Below are positions 16,716 to 24,928 of a stretch of DNA of 57,284 bases, one piece after another (position 1 is the stretch's first letter; every line of letters begins with the position of its first letter). The position numbers were made by a program, and so were the translations under genes. The stretch covers positions 1-57,284 of the forward strand of contig JAKPTB010000001.1 in assembly GCA_029555205.1 (NCBI GenBank), given 5' to 3'. The stretch is from Bacillota bacterium. GTDB taxonomy: Bacteria; Bacillota; Desulfotomaculia; Desulfotomaculales; Pelotomaculaceae. The notes below the pieces were generated by a model that was given only the letters and a program-made list of their open reading frames with translations, did no database searches and was not told the DNA's origin.

Positions 16716-17483
16716 TCAGAAGCTTTCCAGTTTCAGGACCATTTTTTTTAATTTATCCTGGTACTGGTAGTCTGTCAGGTCAAAGTGAACCGGTGTTATT
16801 GAAGCATAGCCTTCCTTGACGGCAAAAACATCCGTGTCAGGGTCGTCTTCATCCACATCAAAGGGCTCCCCGGCCATCCAGAAGTAAACTCTCCCCCTGG
16901 GATCCGTCCTCTTGTCAAAAATATTTACATAACGCCTGTGGCCAAGCCGGGTAACCCTGATGCCCCGGGGCGGGCCCGGGGGCAGATTAATGTTTAAGAG
17001 CGTATGGGGAGAAAGCTCTCCTTTCAGCTTGGCAATTAACTCCCGGACCAGCTTTCCGGAAAAGGAAAAATCATGAAACTCCCAGCTGGCAAGGGAAACG
17101 GCAATAGCCGGGAAACCGTTGATCGTTCCCTCAATAGCGGCGGAAACAGTACCGGAATATAAAACATCCGTCCCCAGGTTCGGCCCTTGATTAATACCTG
17201 AAATAACAAGATCCGGAGGCCCCGGCAACAAAGCTTCCAAACCAAGCTTGACACAATCTGCCGGGGTTCCGTCTACGGCCCAACCTCTTGTTTTACTGTC
17301 CGGGTAAGACCATTCCTTGACTCTCAGGGGCCTGTGCATGGTGATTTTATGGCCTGTGGCACTTCTCTCCCGGTCCGGAGCAACTACATAGATCTCGTTT
17401 TCCTGGTCCAGCTCAAGGTCCATCCTCAATTGATTGATCCCTTTTGACTGGATCCCGTCATCATTACTGATTAATATACGCAT
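16716..17483 (-). CDS. surE: 5'/3'-nucleotidase SurE
   Basis: SurE is a metal-dependent phosphatase of nucleoside monophosphates used in stationary phase. The 255-residue protein opens with MRILISNDDGI, where the Asp pair binds the metal. It continues with DRERSATGHKITMHRPL, VDGTPADCVKLG and SGINQGPNLGTDVLYSGTVSAA, in which the Asn binds the metal. Length is normal. The ATG follows GAGAGG by four to five bases. The DUF4264 gene just upstream runs in the same direction with a 27-base gap and may share a transcript with surE. Confidence 0.95.
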   Translation of the reverse strand: MRILISNDDGIQSKGINQLRMDLELDQENEIYVVAPDRERSATGHKITMHRPLRVKEWSYPDSKTRGWAVDGTPADCVKLGLEALLPGPPDLVISGINQGPNLGTDVLYSGTVSAAIEGTINGFPAIAVSLASWEFHDFSFSGKLVRELIAKLKGELSPHTLLNINLPPGPPRGIRVTRLGHRRYVNIFDKRTDPRGRVYFWMAGEPFDVDEDDPDTDVFAVKEGYASITPVHFDLTDYQYQDKLKKMVLKLESF

Positions 17484-17510
17484 AAAACCTCTCCGTTAAG
17501 TATCATAGCG

Positions 17511-17690
17511 TTAAGTTTCATAGATAGAAATGGTCATAGTTCCCTGCTCAATATTCTTGGTCAGACCAAAGATAACTCTCTTATCTTTGAGAGTTTTATT
17601 TAAGAAGTCCACCACCTTGTACATATCGTCGTATGATTTAAAAGTCTTCATAGAGATTAGCTCCAACTTGCCTGTGCTACTGTTTTCCAC
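17511..17690 (-). CDS. DUF4264 (YpmA-like) small protein
   Basis: The protein has 59 residues from GTG at 17690, which has GAGGAGG six bases upstream. It contains SYDDMYKVVDFLNKTLKDK followed by FGLTKNIEQGTMTISIYET, matching the YpmA/DUF4264 family found in spore-formers. The function is unknown. It is predicted to be a small soluble alpha/beta protein without signal peptide. It lies between folE and surE in the same orientation. Confidence 0.75.
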   Translation of the reverse strand: MENSSTGKLELISMKTFKSYDDMYKVVDFLNKTLKDKRVIFGLTKNIEQGTMTISIYET

Positions 17691-17747
17691 TTCCGTCCTC
17701 CTCAATCAATCCAGTCTTTTTTACGGCACCGGACTATTTAGCAAATG

Positions 17748-18341
17748 TCAACCCTTGATCAGCGAGAAGGCTTCTGCCCTGGTGGCTTCATTTTTTTGAA
17801 AATATCCTCTTACGGCCGAGGTCACAGTCTTTGAACCGGGTTTTTTAACCCCCCGGAAAGTCATGCACATATGTTCAGCCTCAATAACTACAAGGGCGCC
17901 AATTGGATTGAGCCTGTGCATAATGGCGTCGGCCACCTGGGAAGTCAGGCGTTCCTGCAACTGAGGCCGTTTGGCAAAGCCCTCCACCACCCTGGCCAGC
18001 TTCGACAACCCGGTAACATTGCCCTTTCTCGGAATATAAGCGACATGGGCCTTCCCGTAAAATGGAAGCAGGTGGTGTTCACACATGGAATAAAGGGGAA
18101 TATCCTTCACAATGACCATTTCATCATGGTCTTCGGAAAAAAATTTCTGTAAATGCAACTCCGGGTCCTCCCGCAGGCCGGAGAAGATTTCTTCATACAT
18201 CCGGGCAACCCTTAATGGTGTCTCCTTTAATCCTTCACGGTCCGGATTCTCCCCAATGGCCTCGAGGATCATTTTGACGGCCTGTTCAATTTTTGACCTG
18301 TCCATTGTTTTTTTTCCATTTTCTAGACTGTCTGTGCCCAT
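17748..18341 (-). CDS. folE: GTP cyclohydrolase I
   Basis: FolE converts GTP to 7,8-dihydroneopterin triphosphate, the first step of folate synthesis. The protein of 197 residues has the zinc ligands Cys and His in [19 protein letters not shown] and the second Cys in [37 protein letters not shown] at the front and [12 protein letters not shown] complete the family signature. The ATG at 18341 with GGGAG upstream is favoured over a GTG six codons earlier. Tetrahydrofolate made from this product would feed the MetFV enzymes encoded at the right end of the window, although the genes are far apart. Confidence 0.95.
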   Translation of the reverse strand: MGTDSLENGKKTMDRSKIEQAVKMILEAIGENPDREGLKETPLRVARMYEEIFSGLREDPELHLQKFFSEDHDEMVIVKDIPLYSMCEHHLLPFYGKAHVAYIPRKGNVTGLSKLARVVEGFAKRPQLQERLTSQVADAIMHRLNPIGALVVIEAEHMCMTFRGVKKPGSKTVTSAVRGYFQKNEATRAEAFSLIKG

Positions 18342-18796
18342 TCCCTCTCCCGCTTTCACAGTAGAATACTTTAGTCTGGCTTTTTTTCACATTTTTTCTT
18401 TATAATAAATCGCGGAAAATAAGTTCATAATGGCCCGATCATTTGAGTCTCCCCTTGTACGGCACTGGCATAAGACTGGCGCGTACTTTCCAACCAGGTT
18501 ATTCTAGTATAACTCTTATATAAATATTTTAAAAGATTCGATTTTCAATAACATCGTCCCGGCAGGAACTTTAAATTTATAATCTTTTTAATCTACCAGG
18601 TCATTTCCTGCCTGGGGATTTTCCAGCCGGTTAAACCCTGCCTGCCTGTTTAGTTCACTTCATGATTATGCCTGCTCCCTTTTGGTCAGGTCAAAAATCC
18701 AGTCCTCCAGCAGCATCACTTTTATAAAATCCGCCGGATGCCCGGCACATAAAAAAATGATCGTAATTTATACTAAAGCTAAAGGAGGTTTTACAC
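18342..18796. other. Gene-free stretch upstream of folE
   Basis: The region is A/T-rich with several short C/T-rich tracts and a few partial inverted repeats of CCAGG/CCTGG near 18597-18616. No open frame with a ribosome site, no tRNA and no recognisable riboswitch was found. The right end carries AAAGGAGG, the ribosome site of the small gene at 18797. Confidence 0.4.
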
Positions 18797-18967
18797 TTGG
18801 CCAAAGACAATAAGGGTAACGCCTTTGTACGGGAAAAAACAGGTTCGGCCCCATTAATTAATCTGGACGGTCAATGGGAGCATGATTTTGTGGATGATCC
18901 AACGCCGGCAGGTGAAAAAATCCGGAATTCGGCCGAAAAAAAGGGTAAAGAGAAAAATGCAACTTAA
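18797..18967 (+). CDS. Hypothetical small hydrophilic protein, 56 aa
   Basis: I do not recognise the family. AAAGGAGG lies eight to nine bases before TTG at 18797, and the frame runs 56 codons to TAA. The protein is hydrophilic and rich in Lys, Asp and Glu, with a middle segment APLINLDGQWEHDFVDD. The N-terminus (AKDNKGNAF) and the C-terminus (NSAEKKGKEKNAT) look disordered. There is no signal peptide or membrane segment. The strong ribosome site and conserved-looking codon use argue that it is expressed. It precedes the YrzE-like gene in the same direction. Confidence 0.6.
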   Translation: MAKDNKGNAFVREKTGSAPLINLDGQWEHDFVDDPTPAGEKIRNSAEKKGKEKNAT

Positions 18968-19052
18968 TTAAACATAATCTGACGGTTTAGAAGGCATATC
19001 CTTCACTTCCCTTAACATAAGAATAATTAACAAACTTTAAGGGGGTGTCGCG

Positions 19053-19445
19053 TTGCCTTCAATTAATAAGAATAACATTAAGGACACTGTAAATATCCTT
19101 GCCCTTATCCAGGGTACCATTTTTTCGATAGCAGTCTCCCTGCTTTTAAGCGCGGGCGCAGGTGCTATATATTACCTGTCTCCCATTACAGAACAGACCC
19201 TCCCCTGGTCCGCAGCCGTTATTCTTGCAGTGAGCACTTTTTCCGGTTCCCTGGTGGCCGGAAAAAAAGCAGGCAACAGAGGTCTTTACCACGGCCTGTT
19301 GATCGGTGCGCTTTTCTTTTTAGCGGTCTGGCTTACCTCGGGACTGTTTATGCCCGGCCAGGCAGTTTTGGGCGTTTTTCCTAAACTGGTGGTCTCCCTG
19401 TCGGCCGGGGCCGCCGGCGGCGTGTTGGGTGTCGGCTTCTCCTAA
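19053..19445 (+). CDS. TIGR04086/YrzE-like membrane protein
   Basis: The 130-residue protein has four hydrophobic segments (near 15-42, 50-68, 80-98 and 107-128) and a Gly/Ala-rich C-terminus. It resembles the TIGR04086 family (YrzE in Bacillus), small membrane proteins of unknown role found in Firmicutes. The segment SGSLVAGKKAGNRGLYHGLL is the most conserved-looking part. It starts at TTG, seven bases after AAGGGGG. A strong bidirectional terminator follows. Confidence 0.7.
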   Translation: MPSINKNNIKDTVNILALIQGTIFSIAVSLLLSAGAGAIYYLSPITEQTLPWSAAVILAVSTFSGSLVAGKKAGNRGLYHGLLIGALFFLAVWLTSGLFMPGQAVLGVFPKLVVSLSAGAAGGVLGVGFS

Positions 19446-19572
19446 ACCCTGGAGCGCCGTGACAGGCTTTCTAAAATGCCTTAGAAACCAGAGTACTCTT
19501 AAGTAACACCGGGATTGCAAAATATCTTTGACAACTTGTTTCATTTTTTTAAGCTCAATTCCCCGGAGCGTG

Positions 19573-19618
19573 AAAAAGCACCTGTAACCCGTAATTTAAC
19601 GGGTTCACAGGTGCTTTT
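19573..19618. terminator. Bidirectional terminator between the YrzE-like gene and the flx-hdr operon
   Basis: AGCACCTGT-AACCCG pairs with CGGGTT-C-ACAGGTGCT, a stem of about 15 bp. Runs of T follow on the plus strand (TTTTCTTTT) and on the minus strand. It ends both convergent units. Confidence 0.88.
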
Positions 19619-19644
19619 CTTTTACAAGCGTTCATAAACGTTCC

Positions 19645-20487
19645 TTAGAATTCAGGCGGCAGCTGCTTCAACTGGGCCAGGTTAAACACCGGGCCGTCGA
19701 TGCAAACGTACTTGCTGCCGATATTGCAACGGCCACATTTGCCTATGCCGCACTTCATCTTCATTTCCAGAGTGGTGATGATCTGCTCATCGGCAAACTT
19801 CAGCTTTTCCATAACCGCCAGGGTAAACTTAATCATGATCGGCGGTCCGCAGATGATGGCAACCTTATTCTCGGGCGAAGGGTTGACCTCTTCCACATAA
19901 TTGGGAACAAAACCTACGTGCCCGTCCCATCCCTCTTCCGGGCGGTCTATGGTGGTGTAAACCTTGGTGTTGGGGCATTTCGGCCAACGTTCGAAAAGGT
20001 CGTACTTAAAGCACAGGTCCATATAGGAACGGGCGCCGTAGAGTATTTCCACTTTACCGTAGTCTTTACGGTATTGATCGGATAATACAAAGTCAATCAG
20101 GGAACGGATGGGCGCCAGAGCAATGCCGCCACCGATGAAGAACAGGTCCTTCCCTTTCATCATTTCATAGGGGAACCAGTTGCCGTAAGGCCCGCGGACA
20201 CCGATCTTCTGGCCAACTTCGAACTGGTGCAGAACATTGGTCAACCTGCCGACCCTTCTCACACTGAATTCAAGAAACTTCCCGCGGGTCGGAGCAGACG
20301 TAATGGAGATGGTGGCTTCGCCCTCTCCAAAAACCGACAATTGGGCTACCTGACCGGGTTTGTTGCCGAAATTTTCCATCACCTGAGGATCGTCAAATTC
20401 CACTGTAAATGTCTTGACGTCGCCGGTTTCGTCAACAATCTTGGTTACAGTAGCAGGATAGGGTGTTAAAGGAGAAGGATTATGCAT
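19645..20487 (-). CDS. flxA: FlxA-like FAD/NAD(P)H oxidoreductase subunit
   Basis: The 280-residue protein belongs to the ferredoxin-NADP reductase superfamily and resembles AsrB and sulfhydrogenase gamma subunits. The FAD domain covers about residues 1-105, with SITSAPTRGKFLEFSVRRVG. The NAD(P) domain starts at FFIGGGIALAPIRSL near 117. The C-terminus has a [2Fe-2S] site, CGIGKCGRCNIGSKYVC near 245-262. It is the entry point for NADH into the Flx-Hdr complex. The ATG overlaps the end of flxB by eight bases and follows GGAGGTGGG. It is the last gene of the hdrCBA-flxDCBA operon and is followed by a terminator. Confidence 0.88.
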   Translation of the reverse strand: MHNPSPLTPYPATVTKIVDETGDVKTFTVEFDDPQVMENFGNKPGQVAQLSVFGEGEATISITSAPTRGKFLEFSVRRVGRLTNVLHQFEVGQKIGVRGPYGNWFPYEMMKGKDLFFIGGGIALAPIRSLIDFVLSDQYRKDYGKVEILYGARSYMDLCFKYDLFERWPKCPNTKVYTTIDRPEEGWDGHVGFVPNYVEEVNPSPENKVAIICGPPIMIKFTLAVMEKLKFADEQIITTLEMKMKCGIGKCGRCNIGSKYVCIDGPVFNLAQLKQLPPEF

Positions 20488-21520
20488 TCTGTCCCACCTC
20501 CTTCAGGTCTTTTATAATTTGGGTGATATCAATATTCACCGGACACTTGGAAATACATCTTCCACAACCGACGCAGCCGTCAAGGTTATAGCGGTCCAGG
20601 TGATATTTAAGCTTGTGCATAAAGCGGTTGCGCACCCGCTCTTTCCTGGACGGACGGGGGTTGTGGCCCCCTGCCATGAGTGTAAAGTCCGGGAACATGC
20701 AGGAATCCCAGCAGCGGAAACGGTCTCCCGTAAATTCTCCGGTAACGTAATCGAAAATATCAAAGCAGTGGCAGGTGGGGCAGACATAGGTGCAGATACC
20801 GCAGCCCAGGCACTTCTTAAATACTTTGTCCCAGTAGGGCAACTCAAAGTTCTCGTCGAGTACCTGCTTGACCCCTTCCAGGTCCACCTTTCTCGTAAAC
20901 TGTCCCTCCAATTTTTTAGCCTGTTCTTCTTTTGCCTTGGCCAGCCCGTCTGTATCCCCTTTGTTGAAATACTGGCTGTAAGCTTCTACCAGGCTGCTTC
21001 CCTTTTCTGTATTGACTTCCACGTAATACTTGTCGCCCAGTTCGGTAAACATCAGGTCGGTGCCCTTTCCGTCGCAGGGCCCGCCGTTAAAAGCAGTACA
21101 AAAACAGGTGCTTAAGATTGTCGAACAGCTGAGTCCGATGATTATCGTGTTTTTCCTCTTTTCAAGATAATAGGTGTCCAGGAACTTCCCCTCGAAAACA
21201 GGGTCCAGGGCTAAAATACTCTTTACATCGCACGGGCGCACTCCGAAGAGGATCGTTTTAGGGGGGTCGCCCGGTTCTTTCATTTCCAGAGTATCCCCCG
21301 TATAGGTATAGGAAATGGTTTTTTCCGTTTGTGGAAATATCCAACCCTTCGGGGAAACATCTGAAGTGATGTAATCCAGTTGGACTTCACTAGCGCCGGA
21401 TACCTTTTTGAACAGCGTAACTGTCTCCTCTTCGCGAACCGGAGCAACCAGGGTATGGTCCCGCGCCAATTTGTCCAGCAATTCAGGCAGTTGTCCTTTA
21501 TTTACAACCCTCGAGTCCAT
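20480..21520 (-). CDS. flxB: FlxB-like 4Fe-4S subunit
   Basis: The 346-residue iron-sulfur protein resembles AsrA and sulfhydrogenase beta subunits. The N-terminal two thirds contain FGVRPCDVKSILALDPVF, GLSCSTILSTCFCTAF and other Cys-containing stretches typical of this family. The C-terminus has two ferredoxin-like 4Fe-4S motifs, CLGCGICTYVCPTCHC near 240 and CVGCGRCISKCPVN near 318. It should pass electrons between FlxA and FlxC/FlxD. It lies 15 bases after flxC and overlaps flxA, so it is within the operon. Function by homology to Desulfovibrio FlxABCD, where the complex oxidises NADH. Confidence 0.82.
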   Translation of the reverse strand: MDSRVVNKGQLPELLDKLARDHTLVAPVREEETVTLFKKVSGASEVQLDYITSDVSPKGWIFPQTEKTISYTYTGDTLEMKEPGDPPKTILFGVRPCDVKSILALDPVFEGKFLDTYYLEKRKNTIIIGLSCSTILSTCFCTAFNGGPCDGKGTDLMFTELGDKYYVEVNTEKGSSLVEAYSQYFNKGDTDGLAKAKEEQAKKLEGQFTRKVDLEGVKQVLDENFELPYWDKVFKKCLGCGICTYVCPTCHCFDIFDYVTGEFTGDRFRCWDSCMFPDFTLMAGGHNPRPSRKERVRNRFMHKLKYHLDRYNLDGCVGCGRCISKCPVNIDITQIIKDLKEVGQNA

Positions 21521-21535
21521 CTCAGTACCACCTTT

Positions 21536-22498
21536 TTACATAAACTCCTCTGGGTCGCCTGTTGCAAACTCACCCAGGGGTGATGCTAAACCTGCTTCGG
21601 ATCCGGGCGTGGGAGCATTAAACAGGTCTCCAAGATCCTTCAGGATCTTCTGGTTCAATTTGCGCAGAGGTATATCAACCGGGCAGACCCTGTCGCATTC
21701 ACCGCAATCGACACAACGTCCGGCTACGTGAAATGCCCTGATCAAATGGAATGCGGTGTTTTCGGATAGGTTGTTCCTCTTCGAAACCCACATGGGTTGC
21801 ATCTGATCGAAAACACACGTGCGGCAGGTACAAACGGTACAGACGTTGCGGCAGGCATAGCAGCGCAGGCAGCGGCTGAACTGCTTGTCCCAGTATGCGC
21901 TTTTCTCCTCTGTTCCCAATTGTTCCAGCGCTTTTACTTCGGCAAACCTGTCCTCGTAATTCTTAACGGGCTGTTCTTTCCCGACTGTTATGTCGGACAC
22001 CACTGGATTTGGGTTCTCACAAACAAGGCACCTGTGTAACATGGCTTCTTTTTTATCAAATTTGTAATCCCCGGCGTCTGTCTTTACCGTAAAGCTCTCC
22101 CCGTCGTCACTGAATCCTTTCAGCTTAGCTGCCGGATCCACGGTAGCGGCCACGATCTTCCAGTCCAACTGGCCGGAACAGGGCACTCCCAATACAACCA
22201 CTTTGTCCCGGTTGATCTGGTGATCAGTCACTAGCCTGTTTACCGACCTGGAATCACATCCCTTTACAACAACCGCCACATTTCCCGGCAGGTTTTGGTA
22301 ATCAGTCAGATATTTAGCCAGATTGTTGGCGCAGAGCGGACCCCAGGTCAGAGCGGACACCTCTTCCGGATTTGTAATAAATACAGGGGTTGTCCGGGCT
22401 AACTCCGTTCCTTCGCCAAAGCCGATTACCATTTCAACCTTTTTCTCTTCCAGGAGCTTTTTAGCCTGCTCCCTGAGTTGCTGAATAACGTCCATCAT
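21536..22498 (-). CDS. flxC: FlxC-like 4Fe-4S subunit
   Basis: The 320-residue iron-sulfur protein shares features with the F420 hydrogenase beta-subunit family: VVVKGCDSRSVNRLV near 80 and VVLGVPCSGQLDWK near 100. Two 4Fe-4S motifs follow, CLRCYACRNVCTVCTC near 210 and CVDCGECDRVCPVDIP near 264. The last 40 residues are unrelated to known motifs. The first ATG overlaps the flxD stop by four bases (ATGA), which means coupled translation. It would connect FlxB with FlxD. Confidence 0.8.
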   Translation of the reverse strand: MMDVIQQLREQAKKLLEEKKVEMVIGFGEGTELARTTPVFITNPEEVSALTWGPLCANNLAKYLTDYQNLPGNVAVVVKGCDSRSVNRLVTDHQINRDKVVVLGVPCSGQLDWKIVAATVDPAAKLKGFSDDGESFTVKTDAGDYKFDKKEAMLHRCLVCENPNPVVSDITVGKEQPVKNYEDRFAEVKALEQLGTEEKSAYWDKQFSRCLRCYACRNVCTVCTCRTCVFDQMQPMWVSKRNNLSENTAFHLIRAFHVAGRCVDCGECDRVCPVDIPLRKLNQKILKDLGDLFNAPTPGSEAGLASPLGEFATGDPEEFM

Positions 22499-22929
22499 AC
22501 GATATCATCCCTCATCTTTTTATTGGGACCCAGGGATTTTGTTTTTTCTGCGATATCCTTAATAGTCGCGGCAAATTTAGCTCCTTCCGAACCGGAAATC
22601 CAGCGGGCATGGAAGCGGCCTGGCTCAAAGCCCACATACTCCAGGAGCCGTTTAAAGACCAGGAAGCGCCTCCGCGTAAAATAGTTGCCACTAGCATAGT
22701 GGCAGTCCCCCGGGTGTCACCCTGAAACCAGAACACTGTCCGCGCCCTTTTGAAAGGCCCTCAGAACAAACTGAGGATTCACCCTGCCGGAACAGGGAAC
22801 GCGAATGACGCGAATATTTGAAGGGTATTTCATCCGGCTGACCCCGGCCAGGTCCGCACCGGCGTAACTGCACCAGTTACAGGTAAAACCAACTACCTTG
22901 GGCTGAAAATCCTTTGTATCTACCGACAC
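22495..22929 (-). CDS. flxD: FlxD/MvhD-like [2Fe-2S] subunit with predicted selenocysteine at codon 71
   Basis: MvhD-type subunits pass electrons from a hydrogenase or NADH module to HdrA. The 144-residue frame contains [17 protein letters not shown] near 15-30 and [13 protein letters not shown] near 46. At codon 71 an in-frame TGA (22719-22717) replaces the first Cys of the family motif SGCHPGDCHY. The frame continues normally to its stop, with [15 protein letters not shown] and a 30-residue helical tail. A perfect 8-bp hairpin lies downstream at the right distance for SECIS. Sec at this site is known in MvhD/VhuD proteins of methanogens and some bacteria. The GTG start at 22929 overlaps hdrA by ten bases and follows GGAGGTGG. 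Simple ORF callers split this gene. Confidence 0.88.
22686..22704 (-). promoter_or_regulatory. Predicted bacterial SECIS hairpin in flxD
   Basis: In the mRNA TGCCACTA pairs perfectly with TAGTGGCA around a three-base loop TGC. The loop begins about 20 nt after the UGA and has G among its first two bases, as bacterial SECIS elements do. It would recruit SelB for Sec insertion. Confidence 0.75.
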
Positions 22930-24902
22930 AGGGCATCCACCTCCGCAAGCACTTGATCGTTCGTGAATCCCTTCAGGTTTGCCGCGCCCGCCCGGCATGC
23001 CACCGTGCAGTTGCCGCAACCCTGGCATAGTCCGGTATTGACACTGGCAACCAACCTCTCCACGGGCTTACCGTGAACCCGCTCGGTGATTGTCTTCTCT
23101 TCAATAGCTTTATAGGGGCAGACACCTTTGCAAACCAGGCAACCTGAACACAGGGCTTCATTAATTTGGCTGATCATAGGATCAGTAGCGAGTTCGCTGT
23201 GGGATAAGAGCGCGCATACTTTGGCGGCCGCACCGCTGGCCTGGGACACCGTATCGGGAATATCCTTGGGACCCTGACAGGCCCCGGCCAGGAATAAGCC
23301 GGCGGTCATGGTTTCCACGGGCCTTAATTTGGGGTGGGCCTCCTGGAAAAACCCGTCCTTATCGGTGGGACAACTGACCAACTGGGCAATCTTATCAGAT
23401 CCGGCGCTGGGAACCATGGCCGTGGCAAGAACCACCAGGTCGGCTTCCACTTCTACGGGCCTTCCCAGCAGGGTATCGGTACCCATTACAATCAGTTTGT
23501 CACCTGACTGATAAATTTTAGATACGCGGCCCCGGATATACTGCACGCCTTCCTCGACCGTGCGCCGGTAAAACTCATCGTAAGCCTTGCCCGGTGTCCG
23601 GACGTCCATATAGAAAACATATGCGCTGGAGCCTGGGATCTTGTCCAGAACCTGGTGGGCGTGTTTGGCAGTATACATGCAGCAGGCGCGGGAGCAGTAC
23701 TCCTTGCCTTTGGCCTCGTCCCTGGAACCGACGCATTTGATGAAAACAACCGACTTGGGTTCTTTTCCGTCAGAGGGACGGATGATTTTGCCCCCGGTAA
23801 GGCCGGAAGCGTTGGACATGCGTTCAAAGTGAAGGCCGGAAATGACATCCTTATAGCGGCCGTACCCATACTCCCCGTAAGCCTCTTCCCAGTTAAAGAG
23901 GTCAAAACCGGTGGCCATGACAATGGCGCCCACTTTTTCCTGAATCAATTCTTCCTTCTGCTCGTAATCAACTGCTCCGGTGGGGCAGATCTTTTTGCAG
24001 ATTCCACACTTACCTGTTTTAAAGTAACGGCAATTCTCCGCATCAATCACCGGCTTATTGGGCACTGCTGTGGGAAAGTCGATGTAGATAGCCTTTCTGG
24101 TACCCAATCCGAAGTCATAGGCACTGGGCACCTTGGAGGGGCATTTTTCAAAACATGTGCCACAGCCTGTGCACTTACTATGGTCAACATAACGGGCTTT
24201 CTGCTTGATGGTAATTTCAAAGTTCCCGATATAACCACTGACATCAACTACTTCGCTGTAAGTCATCAGCTTTATGTTGGGATGCTGCGCCGCAGCAACC
24301 ATTTTAGGCGTGCTAATTCAGGCGGAGCAGTCAAGGGTGGGGAAAGTCTTGTCCAGCATGGCCATCTTCCCGCCGATGGTTGGTTCCCGCTCAACCAGGA
24401 TGACTTCGTGGCCGCTGTCCGCAATGTCAAGGGCAACCTGCATCCCGGCAATCCCGCCGCCTATAACATGCGCCTTTTTAGTTACGGGAATGTATGATTC
24501 ATACAGGGGCTCCACTTTGGAAACCTTGGCCAGGGCCCGCTTAATCAGGGCAATAGCTTTGGTGGTCGCGTTTTCCTTCTCATCCGAGTGAACCCAGGTA
24601 CACTGTTCGCGGATGTTGGCCATTTCAAACATGTACGGGTTCAGGCCGGCCTTGGCTAATGTTTTACGGAAGGTCGGTTCGTGAAGCCTGGGTGTACAGG
24701 ACGCCACAACCACCCTGTCCAGATTGTGTTCCTTGATAGCCTTAACAATCATATCCTGGCCCGGTTCAGAACACATATACTTGTAATCCGTGGCATAAAC
24801 GACTCCTGGGAATTTGCTCGCTTCCTGAACGACTCCGGGAACATCTATAACTCCGCCGATGTTAGAGCCGCACCAGCAAACGAAGAGACCAATCCTTTTC
24901 AT
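22920..24902 (-). CDS. hdrA: HdrA with predicted selenocysteine at codon 195 (flavin bifurcating subunit)
   Basis: HdrA binds FAD and bifurcates electrons between a disulfide substrate and ferredoxin. The full frame is 660 residues. The N-terminal domain is followed by [19 protein letters not shown], the FAD loop near residue 150. An in-frame TGA at codon 195 (24320-24318) falls after TFPTLDCSA and before [16 protein letters not shown], where family members usually have Cys, so it reads DCSAU. Downstream are 4Fe-4S motifs [42 protein letters not shown] and [15 protein letters not shown]. Both halves align with one HdrA, with no frameshift, and a hairpin follows the TGA. Neighbours are hdrB (26 bases upstream) and flxD (10-base overlap). 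A nonsense mutation is less likely because the downstream half remains intact. Confidence 0.88.
24280..24300 (-). promoter_or_regulatory. Predicted bacterial SECIS hairpin in hdrA
   Basis: In the mRNA TGCTGC pairs with GCAGCA around loop GGC, extended by GG/CC across one mismatch. The loop starts about 26 nt after the UGA and begins with G, within the usual bacterial range. Confidence 0.65.
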
Positions 24903-24928
24903 ATTCCATCGCTCCCGTAAGGAATTAA

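Noticed and set aside
22512-23028. flxD as a truncated gene plus an unrelated small frame
   Set aside because: The TGA sits exactly in the CHPGDC motif and the same frame continues to an overlapping junction with flxC; the other frame (22512-22736) is a shadow.
23655-24497. 280-residue antisense frame across hdrA
   Set aside because: It is a shadow of the real gene, without a ribosome site or recognisable domains.
22920-24902. hdrA as two separate genes or a pseudogene
   Set aside because: The frame is unbroken apart from one TGA at a Cys position, both halves keep all motifs, and a SECIS-like hairpin follows.
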